This document shows, in pieces, positions 1-11,789 of a stretch of DNA of 64,000 nucleotides (position 1 is the first letter of the stretch; each line of letters starts with the position of its first letter). The notes under the pieces were generated by a model that was not told the origin of the DNA, searched no databases, and saw nothing but the letters and a program-made list of their open reading frames with translations. A program made the position numbers and the translations under genes. Origin of the DNA: Culex pipiens pallens (Eukaryota > Arthropoda > Insecta > Diptera > Culicidae); contig NC_068939.1 in the NCBI RefSeq assembly GCF_016801865.2, positions 184,798,053 to 184,862,052 of the forward strand, read 5' to 3'.

Positions 1-61
1 ATTTTGCGGGACGGAACCAAGGAAGGACGCGAGGGGTGACGGAATCCACAGCTACTCAGAA

Positions 62-1766
62 AGCTGCTCTCTCTTTGACAAATTTGACATTTCGGCAGTA
101 GTACCAACCACTTGAAGTGGCCGGAGTCCCCGGGGATGTTCCGAAAAGGGGACATTTGCGGAAACATAAGAGTTGGGGCAATATGGGTATCAAACTTTAG
201 GATCAAACTTTAGGGTTTTTGATACTGGACATGAAATTTGACATTTTGTCAGCAGTGGCCACCACCTGGAGTGGCCGGAGGCCCCGGGGATGTTCCGATA
301 GGGGGACATTTGCGGAACTGAAAGAGTTGGGGCAATATGGGTATCAAACTTTAGGGATTTTGATACTGGTCATGAAATTTGACATTTTGTCAGCAGTGGC
401 CACCACCTGGAGTGGCCGGAGGCCCCGGGGATGTTCCGATAAGGGGACATTTGCGGAACCGTAAAAGTTGGGGCAATATGGGTATCAAACTTTAGGGTTT
501 TTGATACTGGACATGAAATTTGACATTTTGGCAGTAGTGGCCACCACCTGGAGTGGCCGGAGGTCCCGGGGATGTTCCGATAAGGGGACATATGCGGAAC
601 TGAAAGAGTTGGGGCAATATGGGTATCAAACTTTAGGGTTTTTGATACTGGTCATGAAATTTGACATTTTGTCAGCAGTGGCCACCACCTGGAGTGGCCG
701 GAGGCCCCGGGGATGTTCCAATAGGGGGACATTTGCAGAACCATAAAAGTTGGGGCAATATGAGTATCAAACTCTAGGGATTTTGATACTGGACATGAAA
801 TTTGACATTTTGGCAGTAGTGGCCACTACCTGGAGTGGCCGGAGGCCCCGGGGATGTTCCGATAAGGGAACATTTGCGGAACCATAAAAGTTGGGGCAAT
901 ATGAGTATCAAACTCTAGGGATTTTGATACTGGACATGAAATTTGACATTTTGGCAGTAGTGGCCACCACCTGGAGTGGCCGGAGGCCCCGGAGATGTTC
1001 CGATAAGGGGACATTTGCGGAACTGAAAGAGTTGGGGCAATATGGGTATCAAACTTTAGGGATTTTGATACTGGACATGAAATTTGACATTTTGGCAGTA
1101 GTGGCCACAACCTGGAGTGGCCGGAGGCCCCGGGGATGTTCCAATAGGGGGACATTTGCGGAACCATAAAAGTTGGGGCAATATGGGTATCAAACTCTAG
1201 GGATTTTGATACTGGACATGAAATTTGACATTTTGGCAGTAGTGGCCACCACCTGGAGTGGCCGGAGGCCCCGGGGATGTTCCGATAAGGGGACATTTGC
1301 GGAACTGAAAGAGTTGGGGCAATATGGGTATCAAACTTTAGGGTTTTTGATACTGGACATGAAATTTGACATTTTGGCAGTAGTGGCCACTACCTGGAGT
1401 GGCCGGAGGCCCCGAGGATGTTCCGATAAGGGGACATTTGCGGAACCATAAGATTTGGGGCAATATGGGTATCAAACTTTAGGGTTTTTGATACTGGTCA
1501 TGAAATTTGACATTTTGTCAGCAGTGGTCACTATCTGGAGTGGCCGGAGGCCCCGGGGATGTTCCGATAAGGGAACATTTGCGGAACTGAAAGAGTTGGG
1601 GCAATATGGGTATCAAACTTTAGGGTTTTTGATACTGGACATAAAATTTGACATTTTGGCAGTAGTGGCCACTACCTGGAGTGGCCGGAGGCCCCGAGGA
1701 TGTTCCGATAAGGGGACATTTGCGGAACCATAAGATTTGGGGCAATATGGGTATCAAGCTCTAGGG
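62..1766. repeat. 141-bp tandem satellite, about 12 copies
   Basis: A head-to-tail array with a unit of 141 bp: landmarks such as GGGGCAATATGGGTATCAA recur at spacings of 141, 282 and 423 bp. Copies differ by a few substitutions (GTCAGCAG versus GGCAGTAG, AACTGAAAG versus AACCATAAA). There seem to be two subtypes that alternate over part of the array, suggesting a dimeric higher-order unit. Because 141 is 47 codons, every frame is conserved from copy to copy, which explains the run of spurious repetitive ORFs on both strands. No sign of a real gene. Confidence 0.95.
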
Positions 1767-1973
1767 TTTGTGTGTTGTGTCTTTAACACATGGTTCAGAA
1801 TGACTCTTTGTAATAAATTTTATAGTTTGCAAAATATTTCTTGAAAATTGTTCAATGCCGGAAGTTTAACAGAAAATTGATGAAATGATTTCATATCAAC
1901 TGGCCCGAAAATTTTGCCATCACGATTAGCTAAAGAAGCGTTTGAAAGTTTTAATTGTTATCAATGTGTGTGT

Positions 1974-1989
1974 GTGTGTGTGTGTGTGG
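1974..1989. repeat. (GT)n microsatellite
   Basis: A short pure GT run just downstream of the satellite and before the SINE-like region. Confidence 0.9.
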
Positions 1990-2520
1990 TCCAATCCAAT
2001 ACCCGCTAACCGGTAGCGAAATTATGGGAAAGTATAATTTGTATCAGACTTTGTATATGCCGAATGCTGATACAACTTATCTCAGTCCCGGGTATTAGGT
2101 GGTGATAGCCCTCGCGCTGCTTCCAACGACCCATTTCAGAATGGCAGAGATCCTAGCGGCCCAATTCCGAGGTCGTTGGGCATTGTCCGGCCCCGCCTTA
2201 ACATAGAAGCAAGCACCAGACGGATCCTTGATCTATCTTAAGACTCCCAATCCCTTCAGGCAAATCAGGGATCAGAGCGTATTTAATATGAGGAGAATAT
2301 ACAACATGTTTCATAACCTTCAGATGGCCGACTGGTTAGAGTCCCAGACCATCAATCCAAAGGTGTGAGTTCGAATCCCACCTAATTCAAGTTTCGTTTT
2401 TGTTCGTATTCAATGTTACAATTCCTGATTCCAAATTTCAAGGGAACCAACCGGGATTTGATCCCTGAACCTTCTGCTTGTGAGGCAGAAGCCGTAACCA
2501 TTCAGCCACGGAGCCGGTTG
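1990..2520. mobile_element. tRNA-derived SINE region with two tRNA-like modules
   Basis: This GC-richer block carries two RNA polymerase III-type promoters. On the plus strand, about 2321-2384, there is an A box (TGGCCGACTGG at 2325) and a B box (GAGTTCGAATCC at 2367). On the minus strand, 2518-2441, a tRNA-like fold has a perfect anticodon stem, loop CTCACAA (anticodon CAC, valine-like) and a 4-bp D stem. Its T loop has A instead of T and its acceptor stem does not pair, so it is not a functional tRNA. Two tRNA modules recall the TWIN SINE family known from Culex, but family identity is inferred. The 5' part (1990-2320) is not recognised. Confidence 0.55.
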
Positions 2521-2719
2521 AAAGTTTTAATTGTTATCAAACGTCAAAATACCATGAGACCATCCTTGAGCAAAAATAAATAGATCTTACGAAATAACTA
2601 TTTCGTGATTGATTTTGTGGCCAAGAAACGCAAATATTAAAAACTCTAAAAATTTCATTTACTTTTGTGTTCGAAGTTCTTCGTCATGATGGTTATGCCT
2701 GTAGGATTACCACTGCACC

Positions 2720-3218
2720 TTTTTTAAATAATTTTTGAGTGCTTTCTATACTTATTAAAACAAAGAAAAAAATCTCTTGGAAGTTTTTTGCAGCAATTCT
2801 TAGAAAAATGTTTGTAACTCAATCTAAACATTTTTTATTTTTTTTCTCTGTTTTCTACAATGAGTTTAAGTCAATTTCGCTAAACTTTCTAGAACCAAGC
2901 TAATTGTTTTACCCACATGCTGACGAGATACAGGCTTGGGATCAAGTGTCCCCGGGGGTCAAATCTCCCCACTCTCCTCTATTCCTTATGGAAGAACCGG
3001 TGCTCCATTAAATAAAACTTTCTATGCCAAGTGAAAAATTAAAATATGGCACTCTGATCACTTTTATTTAAATTGACATAAATGTGCATAAATGTCAGAA
3101 GTTGGTATGAGCACACACTTGAAATTTTATTTTATTTGATCTCTTGATAATACAAATTAGAAGACATTTGATTGTATCATAGCCAAGATATAGCTATTTT
3201 AAGTTGGTAGGATTACCA
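2720..3218 (+). repeat. Left outer terminal segment of the inverted repeat
   Basis: Unique ~500-bp sequence, inverted copy at 31887-32386, differing by only a few bases, mainly in A/T runs. It contains a C/G-rich motif with CCCCGGGGG. GTAGGATTACCA occurs both just outside it (2701-2712) and at its inner edge (3207-3218), so this segment could itself be an insertion with a 12-bp flanking duplication. The right arm shows the motif only at the inner edge. Confidence 0.9.
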
Positions 3219-6200
3219 GACCTGAAGACCGCCAGAACGGACCAAACCAGTGTCATTACTGGAAAGCTGGGACAAAATCACATAAGAAATCATTTGTCTC
3301 ATCGAGGCGAATCGTCACCTGTAGGGTTCCCAGATATTCGAATGGAATTTTTTTTTTTGGAAAATTTTCTGAAAATGGATCCTCCTCATTGAAACTCCAT
3401 TTTCGACCTGAAGACCGCCAGAACGGACCAAACCAGTGTCATTACTGGAAAGCTGGGACAAAATCACATAAGAAATCATTTGTCTCATCGAGGCGAATCG
3501 TCACCTGTAGGGTTCCCAGATATTCGAATGGAATTTTTTTTTTTTGGAAAATTTTCTGAAAATGGATCCTCCTCATTGAAACTCCATTTTCGACCTGAAG
3601 ACCGCCAGAACGGACCAAACCAGTGTCATTACTGGAAAGCTGGGACAAAATCACATAAGAAATCATTTGTCTCATCGAGGCGAATCGTCACCTGTAGGGT
3701 TCCCAGATATTCGAATGGATTTTTTTTTTTGGAAAATTTTCTGAAAATGGATCCTCCTCATTGAAACTCCATTTTCGACCTGAAGACCGCCAGAACGGAC
3801 CAAACCAGTGTCATCACTGGAAAGCTGGGACAAAATCACATAAGAAATCATTTGTCTCATCGAGGCGAATCGTCACCTGTAGGGTTCCCAGATATTCGAA
3901 TGGAAATTTTCTTGGAAAATTTTCTGAAAATGGATCCTCCTCATTGAAACTCAATTTTCGACCTGAAGACCGCCAGAACGGACCAAACCAGTGTCATTAC
4001 TGGAAAGCTGGGACAAAATCACATAAGAAATCATTTGTCTCATCGAGGCGAATCGTCACCTGTAGGGTTCCCAGATATTCAAATGGAATTATTTCTTTTG
4101 GAAAATTTTCTGAAAATTAATCATCCTCACTGAAACTCCATTTTCGACCTGAAGACCGCCAGAACGGACCAAACCAGTGTCATCACTGGAAAGCTGGGAC
4201 AAAATCACATAAGAAATCATTTGTCTCATCGAGGCGAATCGTCACCTGTAGGGTTCCCAGATATTCGAATGGAATTTTTTTTTTGGAAAATTTTCTGAAA
4301 ATGGATCCTCCTCATTGAAACTCCATTTTCGACCTGAAGACCGCCAGAACGGACCAAACCAGTGTCATTACTGGAAAGCTGGGACAAAATCACATAAGAA
4401 ATCATTTGTCTCATCGAGGCGAATCGTCACCTGTAGGGTTCCCAGATATTCGAATGGAATTTTTTTTTTGGAAAATTTTCTGAAAATGGATCCTCCTCAT
4501 TGAAACTCCATTTTCGACCTGACCTGACCGCCAGAACGGACCAAACCAGTGTCATCACTGGAAAGCTGGGACAAAATCACATAAGAAATCATTTGTCTCA
4601 TCGAGGCGAATCGTCACCTGTAGGGTTCCCAGATATTCGAATGGATTTTTTTTTTTGGAAAATTTTCTGAAAATGGATCCTCCTCATTGAAACTCAATTT
4701 TCGACCTGAAGACCGCCAGAACGGACCAAACCAGTGTCATCACTGGAAAGCTGAGACAAAATCACATAAGAAATCATTTGTCTCATCGAGGCGAATCGTC
4801 ACCTGTAGGGTTCCCAGATATTCGAATGGAATTTTTCTTGGAAAATTTTCTGAAAATGGATCCTCCTCATTGAAACTCCATTTTCGACCTGAAGACCGCC
4901 AGAACGGACCAAACCAGTGTCATCACTGGAAAGCTGAGACAAAATCACATAAGAAATCATTTGTCTCATCGAGGCGAAACGTCACCTGTAGGGTTCCCAG
5001 ATATTCGAATGGAATTTTTTTTTGGAAAATTTTCTGAAAATGGATCCTTCTCATTGAAACTCAATTTTCGACCTGAAGACCGCCAGAACGGACCAAACCA
5101 GTGTCATCACTGGAAAGCTGAGACAAAATCACATAAGAAATCATTTGTCTCATCGAGGCGAATCGTCACCTGTAGGGTTCCCAGATATTCGAATGGAATT
5201 TTTTTTTGGAAAATTTTCTGAAAATGGATCCTCCTCATTGAAACTCCATTTTCGACCTGAAGACCGCCAGAACGGACCAAACCAGTGTCATCACTGGAAA
5301 GCTGAGACAAAATCACATAAGAAATCATTTGTCTCATCGAGGCGAATCGTCACCTGTAGGGTTCCCAGATATTCGAATGGAATTTTTTTTTGGAAAATTT
5401 TCTGAAAATGGATCCTCCTCATTGAAACTCCATTTTCGACCTGAAGACCGCCAGAACGGACCAAACCAGTGTCATCACTGGAAAGCTGAGACAAAATCAC
5501 ATAAGAAATCATTTGTCTCATCGAGGCGAATCGTCACCTGTAGGGTTCCCAGATATTCGAATGGAATTTTTTTTTGGAAAATTTTCTGAAAATGGATCCT
5601 CCTCATTGAAACTCCATTTTCGACCTGAAGACCGCCAGAACGGACCAAACCAGTGTCATCACTGGAAAGCTGAGACAAAATCACATAAGAAATCATTTGT
5701 CTCATCGAGGCGAATCGTCACCTGTAGGGTTCCCAGATATTCGAATGGAATTTTTTTTTTGGAAAATTTTCTGAAAATGGATCCTCCTCATTGAAACTCC
5801 ATTTTCGACCTGAAGACCGCCAGAACGGACCAAACCAGTGTCATCACTGGAAAGCTGAGACAAAATCACATAAGAAATCATTTGTCTCATCGAGGCGAAT
5901 CGTCACCTGTAGGGTTCCCAGATATTCGAATGGAATTTTTTTTTTGGAAAATTTTCTGAAAATGGATCCTCCTCATTGAAACTCAATTTTCGACCTGAAG
6001 ACCGCCAGAACGGACCAAACCAGTGTCATCACTGGAAAGCTGAGACAAAATCACATAAGAAATCATTTGTCTCATCGAGGCGAATCGTCACCTGTAGGGT
6101 TCCCAGATATTCGAATGGAATTTTTTTTTGGAAAATTTTCTGAAAATGGATCCTCCTCATTGAAACTCCATTTTCGACCTGAAGACCGCCAGAACGGACC

Positions 6201-7571
6201 AAACCAGTGTCATCACTGGAAAGCTGAGACAAAATCACATAAGAAATCATTTGTCTCATCGAGGCGAATCGTCACCTGTAGGGTTCCCAGATATTCGAAT
6301 GGAATTTTTTTTTGGAAAATTTTCTGAAAATGGATCCTCCTCATTGAAACTCCATTTTCGACCTGAAGACCGCCAGAACGGACCAAACCAGTGTCATCAC
6401 TGGAAAGCTGAGACAAAATCACATAAGAAATCATTTGTCTCATCGAGGCGAATCGTCACCTGTAGGGTTCCCAGATATTCGAATGGAATTTTTTTTTGGA
6501 AAATTTTCTGAAAATGGATCCTCCTCATTGAAACTCCATTTTCGACCTGAAGACCGCCAGAACGGACCAAACCAGTGTCATCACTGGAAAGCTGAGACAA
6601 AATCACATAAGAAATCATTTGTCTCATCGAGGCGAATCGTCACCTGTAGGGTTCCCAGATATTCGAATGGAATTTTTTTTTGGAAAATTTTCTGAAAATG
6701 GATCCTCCTCATTGAAACTCCATTTTCGACCTGAAGACCGCCAGAACGGACCAAACCAGTGTCATCACTGGAAAGCTGAGACAAAATCACATAAGAAATC
6801 ATTTGTCTCATCGAGGCGAAACGTCACCTGTAGGGTTCCCAGATATTCGAATGGAATTTTTTTTTGGAAAATTTTCTGAAAATGGATCCTTCTCATTGAA
6901 ACTCAATTTTCGACCTGAAGACCGCCAGAACGGACCAAACCAGTGTCATCACTGGAAAGCTGAGACAAAATCACATAAGAAATCATTTGTCTCATCGAGG
7001 CGAAACGTCACCTGTAGGGTTCCCAGATATTCGAATGGAATTTTTTTTTGGAAAATTTTCTGAAAATGGATCCTCCTCATTGAAACTCCATTTTCGACCT
7101 GAAGACCGCCAGAACGGACCAAACCAGTGTCATCACTGGAAAGCTGGGACAAAATCACATAAGAAATCATTTGTCTCATCGAGGCGAAACGTCACCTGTA
7201 GGGTTCCCAGATATTCGAATGGAAATTTTTTTTGGAAAATTTTCTGAAAATGGATCCTCCTCATTGAAACTCAATTTTCGACCTGAAGACCGCCAGAACG
7301 GACCAAACCAGTGTCATTACTGGAAAGCTGGGACAAAATCACATAAGAAATCATTTGTCTCATCGAGGCGAAACGTCACCTGTAGGGTTCCCAGATATTC
7401 GAATGGAAATTTTTTTTGGAAAATTTTCTGAAAATGGATCCTCCTCATTGAAACTCCATTTTCGACCTGAAGACCGCCAGAACGGACCAAACCAGTGTCA
7501 TCACTGGAAAGCTGGGACAAAATCACATAAGAAATCATTTGTCTCATCGTGGCGAATCGTCACCTGTAGGG
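3219..7571 (+). repeat. 184-bp tandem repeat array, left arm, about 23.5 copies
   Basis: Unit of 184-188 bp, the variation coming from the length of a T run after TTCGAATGGA. Copies at about 4.69-6.8 kb are the most uniform, with exact 184-bp spacing, pointing to recent amplification. Marked variants are useful as landmarks: a deletion-type copy with GACCTGACCTGACC near 4518, a copy ending ATTAATCATC near 4117, and a TTTTCTTGG variant near 3907. The array stops abruptly inside a unit at 7571. The short ORFs on both strands are repeat artefacts; 184 is not divisible by three. Confidence 0.97.
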
Positions 7572-8132
7572 CTCGAGTGGGAAATATACATTGAACACTT
7601 CTTTACCAAGCTCAGTACTGTTCCATACCATTCCTTTTGTATTTTACTCGTATGTTTCGTTTTGCTTAAATATTAAACTCACCGCGGTTTACGGTTACTA
7701 TCGTTTTTCTCAATTCACGAAATTCTCATCAAAAATCAAATAATTTTCTTGTAGACGACTTGCAAAATAGTTTAAATTACTATCTCTTTACGCACAGTTT
7801 TCTTTTAGAATACAACAAATATATTACTGCGGGCGTTAATAATTAGAGTTCACGCACGGTGATACGACCGCAAGATAATGGTCGCATGACAGCCGCATGA
7901 CAACCGCAGAACAAATTTTTGGTTGTTGTCAAAGGTTGCCTAGAGTTTTCAGCTGACTTTTTAGAAAATATTCAAAACAAACCAAGTTGACAGCCAAGTC
8001 AACGCAGAATTTCAGTTCAACTTGCTGATTTTTACACTGCGGAAGTTAGGCGGCAATAATCTCCTGTCACTCACAGCTAAGGAGAAACGTGATTTTATCT
8101 CGCAATAAGCAATATATATAAGTGCTCTTAAC
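7572..8132. other. Interior sequence, nothing recognised
   Basis: AT-rich sequence immediately inside the left array. No coding region, structural RNA or clear repeat end was found. Confidence 0.5.
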
Positions 8133-8172
8133 ACTGCTGTCTCTATTCAGACTGTAATCCCGATTCGCCCCA
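8133..8172 (-). mobile_element. MITE end fragment (CGAATCGGGA family)
   Basis: On the minus strand this reads GGGGCGAATCGGGA, then an ACAGTCTGAATAGAGACAGC-type sequence. The same end sequence bounds the complete elements at 29366-29587 and 40185-40338. Confidence 0.6.
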
Positions 8173-8360
8173 TATGATGGTTCAGGAAAATGCTGGAAAT
8201 ATATTCCACCATAAATATAATCCACCATAAGGCGTTTGGTGCCTTCCTCACATTCATCCGACCTCATAATAAGGATTATTAGGGAACCGAACATCATTAT
8301 GCAGAATTTTATTCGAAGAAGGCGGTACGAATGATGCACGCCCGAATTATCTATCCAGGT

Positions 8361-8542
8361 TTTTAAGCGAAGATGGCGTTCGAATGGTGAACGCCCGAAA
8401 TGTCAAAATCGCGCAGTAGCACCAACATTAGAAAGAAAAAAGTGGCTGTCATGCCATGGCACACTTTTTCCGTAATGTTGGTACCACTGCGTGATTTTGA
8501 CATTTCGGGCGTTCACCATTCGAACGCCATCTTCGTTTAAAA
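8361..8542. mobile_element. Palindromic MITE, about 180 bp
   Basis: Arms 8361-8431 and 8473-8542 are inverted copies with only a few mismatches around a ~41-bp loop. The shared core is GATGGCGTTCGAATGGTGAA. A third partial copy of the arm end (CAGTGGTACCAACATTAC) follows at about 8558, suggesting a second insertion or duplication. Confidence 0.85.
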
Positions 8543-8980
8543 ATCTCGATATAACGCAGTGGTACCAACATTACAAAAAAAATGGCATCACAGATTGCCT
8601 ATGCAACGAATGTTCGCACGATGGACCCGGATATCATTTTCATCAGAATATCTGAGATCCGGCCTCAAAAAAGAGTATAAATAACACTTAAGTGCTAATA
8701 ACTTTTGATAGGGTTATCAGATCTTCGATGTCTTAGACTCATTTGAAAAGACTTTCGAATACCTTTCTAAAAAAATATAACATGACTGGTTTTCTTACAG
8801 AAACCACCCTTTTTACAATCTTCCGGACTTTCCTTAAAATTGTTTTTTTAGCATAATTTTAAAGTACTTAATTAAACATAATTATTTATAGATAGTGACT
8901 TAGGGGACCCCAATACGGACCAAATGAGACCAAACCGGTCAAAAACAGCAGCCAGTGCCAATTATCCAAACACCCGCACA

Positions 8981-9092
8981 GACATTTGCTCAGAATTCTG
9001 AGTCGATAGGTATACGTGAAGGTGGGTCTAGGAAGTTCGTTTTTCGAGTGATATTATAGCCTTCCTCAGTAACCCAGTCAAATCAATCCGAA
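8981..9092 (-). repeat. MITE terminal segment (GAGGAAGGC family), left copy
   Basis: Matches the inverse of 11547-11665, including the run GTCGATAGGTATACGTGAAG and the terminal TAGCCTTCCTCA. The two copies probably bounded one foldback element later split by nested insertions. A shorter inverted match to 9059-9085 also occurs at about 10796-10826. Confidence 0.75.
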
Positions 9093-9231
9093 TTCTGAAA
9101 CGGAATCTAATTAGAATCGTATACAAATTCCGTTTCAAACGCAACAACCGGTTCCGTGTTCGAACCGGTTGTTGCGTTTGAAACGGAATTTGTATACGAT
9201 TCTAATTAGATTCCGTTTCGGAATTCGGATT
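9085..9231. mobile_element. Near-perfect 147-bp hairpin
   Basis: Two ~70-bp arms around a ~7-bp loop, with about one mismatch (TTCTGAAAC versus GTTTCGGAA). It includes AACAACCGGTTC and its complement. No coding capacity. It looks like a very young foldback MITE and should extrude as a cruciform. Confidence 0.9.
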
Positions 9232-9819
9232 GAGGTTTTGCAGCGCGACTGCGTTTCAAATGTAGGTGGCGCCAAAATCCGGCATAAGTTTTATAAAAAT
9301 GTTGATTAGGATTGAGGTTTTGCAGCGCGACTGCGTTTCAAATGTAGGTGGCGCCAAAATGAGGTTACTTGCCTAAAGTCGTATGCCTTTCTGTCGATTA
9401 AAGAACAAAATCGCTTATTTCTCATGATTCCCTGCATCAATCTTCATGAAACTAGTTGCAAAAGACGAGAAAAATTTTTTGCTTTAAAATAATGAACATC
9501 AACTTTTGGGCGCGCAACAATTTGTGACCTTTTTCTTTAAAAAACATGTTTTGGAACACGAAAAAATGAGTTTCTCCGTATATATCAATGAAATAAACCG
9601 TTATATAGTTGATAACAGATGTGTTAACGTATATTCAACAATTTGTATTGATTTTTGACAGACTTTCTTGCCAAATAGTCCAAATTACTATCTTTTTCTA
9701 AATCTACAGTTTTCTCATAGAAAAATCAAACAAATATTGGAAAGTTATACACCAAATTGTTGGAAATAATTTTTCTCATCCGAATCCGGCATAAGTTTTA
9801 TAAAAATGTTGATTAGGAA

Positions 9820-10802
9820 GGAAAAAACACATTTTTTCTAAAAATCATAGGTTTACGCTATTTGTTCATAGGTGGCGACACGCGTCTTTTAGCTTTGCTG
9901 CAAATTCTCTATTGAGAGATTCGACAGAAACGTGCACGCATCCTGGTGGCGAGTAGAAGCACTACGCAACGATGTTCGGAATGACAGCGTGCTTGGAAAT
10001 ATTATTTTTTTTTGCAGTTTTTGATTTTTATTTCCTTCAAATATTTTTTAACGTCGATGAAAGTTATTGTAAAGTGTGGCAATCGCATAAACGAATCGAA
10101 TGATGTATAAATCATAGGGGCTGAGTTAATTTTTCATGTTTTTTCCTCAAATTTACCAAAAAGATCTTTTGAAAAATTGATTTAAATATGATTTATTTGA
10201 TTGATAATGCTCCTTATGTGTGTATTATTGATAGAACAAACTATTAGAGTCATATTACAGCATAATTACAATAATTTTCTCAAAAAATTGCCAGTTATTC
10301 GAATTTTTCCAAAAAATTCCAAAAAATCACCAAAATGCATTTTTAAGGTCAATATTTTGGTCAAAGAGGAAGAAAAGTCAAGTTTAAACACTTTCACATA
10401 ACATTTCATCATTACTTTTAACTTTTGCAACATTTAACTCAAGTTATCCAAAATATCGATCATCTTTTTAGAAAAATCGTTTAAATAAAATACCAGTCAC
10501 AATTAATCACTACAAATCACCACGCATTATGATCGTTAGCGAAATTGCCACACTTTGCAATACCCCACTTTTCTGAAAATGCTTGATTTTTCATCATAAA
10601 CGCGATTTTTCCCTAAAAACTGCTCAAACTGTATGGGTGCTGTCATTCCGAACACCGCTGGAACAACAGCGAACCTAGCGGAAAAAACGTCGTCGAATTC
10701 TTCAATGGAAAAAACACATTTTTTCTGAAAATCATAGGTTTACGCTATTTGTTCATAGGTGGCGACACGCGTCTTTTAGCTTTGCTGCAAATTCTCTATT
10801 GA
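9820..10802. mobile_element. 96-bp direct repeats flanking a ~790-bp foldback insertion
   Basis: 9820-9915 and 10707-10802 are 96-bp direct repeats with about one difference. The DNA between them has inverted ends: GTTCGGAATGACAGC at about 9974 and its complement near 10640, and an inverted pair around GTGGCAATCGC/TTGCCACAC. This is either a long duplication produced with an insertion or a segmental duplication later invaded. Other scrambled direct repeats nearby are 9228-9281 with 9308-9361 and 9279-9311 with 9784-9818. Confidence 0.7.
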
Positions 10803-10896
10803 TTTGACTGGGAAGGTGAGGAAGGCAAAATCGTAATTTTTCCAAAAAAGTTATGTTTACCCTATTTGTCCATAGGTGGCGCTGTAAATACAAACA

Positions 10897-11300
10897 TTCA
10901 ATCACAGTGAAGAAGGCAAAACTACAGATATTGTTTCGAAAACTGGCAATCCGGCTCGGTTTGTTTGTTTGACGTTTATTTTTTGTTGTAACGGTTGGTA
11001 AGAGTTTTTTTCGCTACAGGTTTTGCTGTGTGCGTGTGTGCAGTAGCCGAAATCTAAACGAATTTTCATTCCCTTGGTTCCGTGGCAACTTTTCACTTGT
11101 GTGATTAATCGGTGTGAATTTAAATAAAGTGAATTACAAGAAAAAAGAAAAGTTCGGATTTCGTGCAGCTTAAACAAAACTCCGACTTATATGACATCAA
11201 AACTACGGTGAGATCAAAATATTTAGGGTTATAAAATGTAGAAGGCGATTCTTTTTTCTGGCAAAATATTGAAATTCACCGTTGCAGAGCATTGTTACAA
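10897..11300 (+). other. Non-repetitive segment with a possible tiny first exon
   Basis: The segment reads like an insect 5' leader (TTTGACGTTT, GTGTGATTAATCGG). It ends with an ATG at 11191, then 16 nt later a GGTGAG splice-donor-like sequence at 11206. No downstream exon can be tied to it, so it may be chance or a LINE leader. Confidence 0.2.
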
Positions 11301-11404
11301 CATTTCAGGACTTTTTTTTTGTTTAGGTGGATTCCATTTTGAGGTTCTTAATTTGGCTTTCTGAAAAGATAGAAGGTTTGAAAAAGTTTGTTTGTGTTTA
11401 GAGG

Positions 11405-11480
11405 TGGGCAAAACGGCTCTTTTTATGAGCCGCTCTTTTTCGCTCGCTCATTAAAATGAGCGGCTATCTGTAGCGGCTCT
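11405..11480. mobile_element. GAGCGGCT-type MITE fragment
   Basis: Short inverted motifs ATGAGCCGCTC and AATGAGCGGCT around a CGCTCGCTC core, in a GAGGTGGGCAAAACGGCTC context typical of insect hAT-like MITE ends. The other end was not identified. Confidence 0.4.
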
Positions 11481-11546
11481 TCGCGCGTTTTCCAAATTTG
11501 GATAAAAACGCTATTTTCAAGCATGGTGTAATTTTTTATGCTTTTT

Positions 11547-11665
11547 GCCTTCCTCACCTTATTGAGGAAAGGCTATAAAATCACTTGAAAAATTAACTTC
11601 CTAATTCGACCTCGTAGACCCACCTTCACGTATACCTATCGACTCAGAATCAAATTCTGAACAAA
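11547..11665 (+). repeat. MITE terminal segment (GAGGAAGGC family), right copy
   Basis: Inverted partner of 8981-9092. The order is GCCTTCCTCACC, then CCACCTTCACGTATACCTAT, then GACTCAGAATCAAATTCTGA. Confidence 0.75.
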
Positions 11666-11789
11666 TCGATGCAAACATTTCAAAAAGCATCATGTACAAA
11701 CTATGCGTTTTGAGAAAAACGCATTTGAATGTTGAGCATCCATTTTCAATTCCCATTTTAATATAAAAGCAAAATAAGATGTTCTAATG

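Noticed and set aside
219..1733. Serial 73-156 codon ORFs in the first 1.8 kb
   Set aside because: They repeat with the 141-bp satellite on both strands and have no gene context.
2441..2518. Functional tRNA-Val(CAC)
   Set aside because: Good anticodon arm, but the acceptor stem does not pair and the T loop lacks the invariant T.
3219..7571. CRISPR-like array
   Set aside because: The whole 184-bp unit is repeated with no variable spacers, and the genome is eukaryotic.
3204..7594. Dozens of 60-119 codon ORFs in the 184-bp arrays (also 29.7-31.9 kb)
   Set aside because: Artefacts of the tandem repeat; frames change with each unit length and both strands are equally open.
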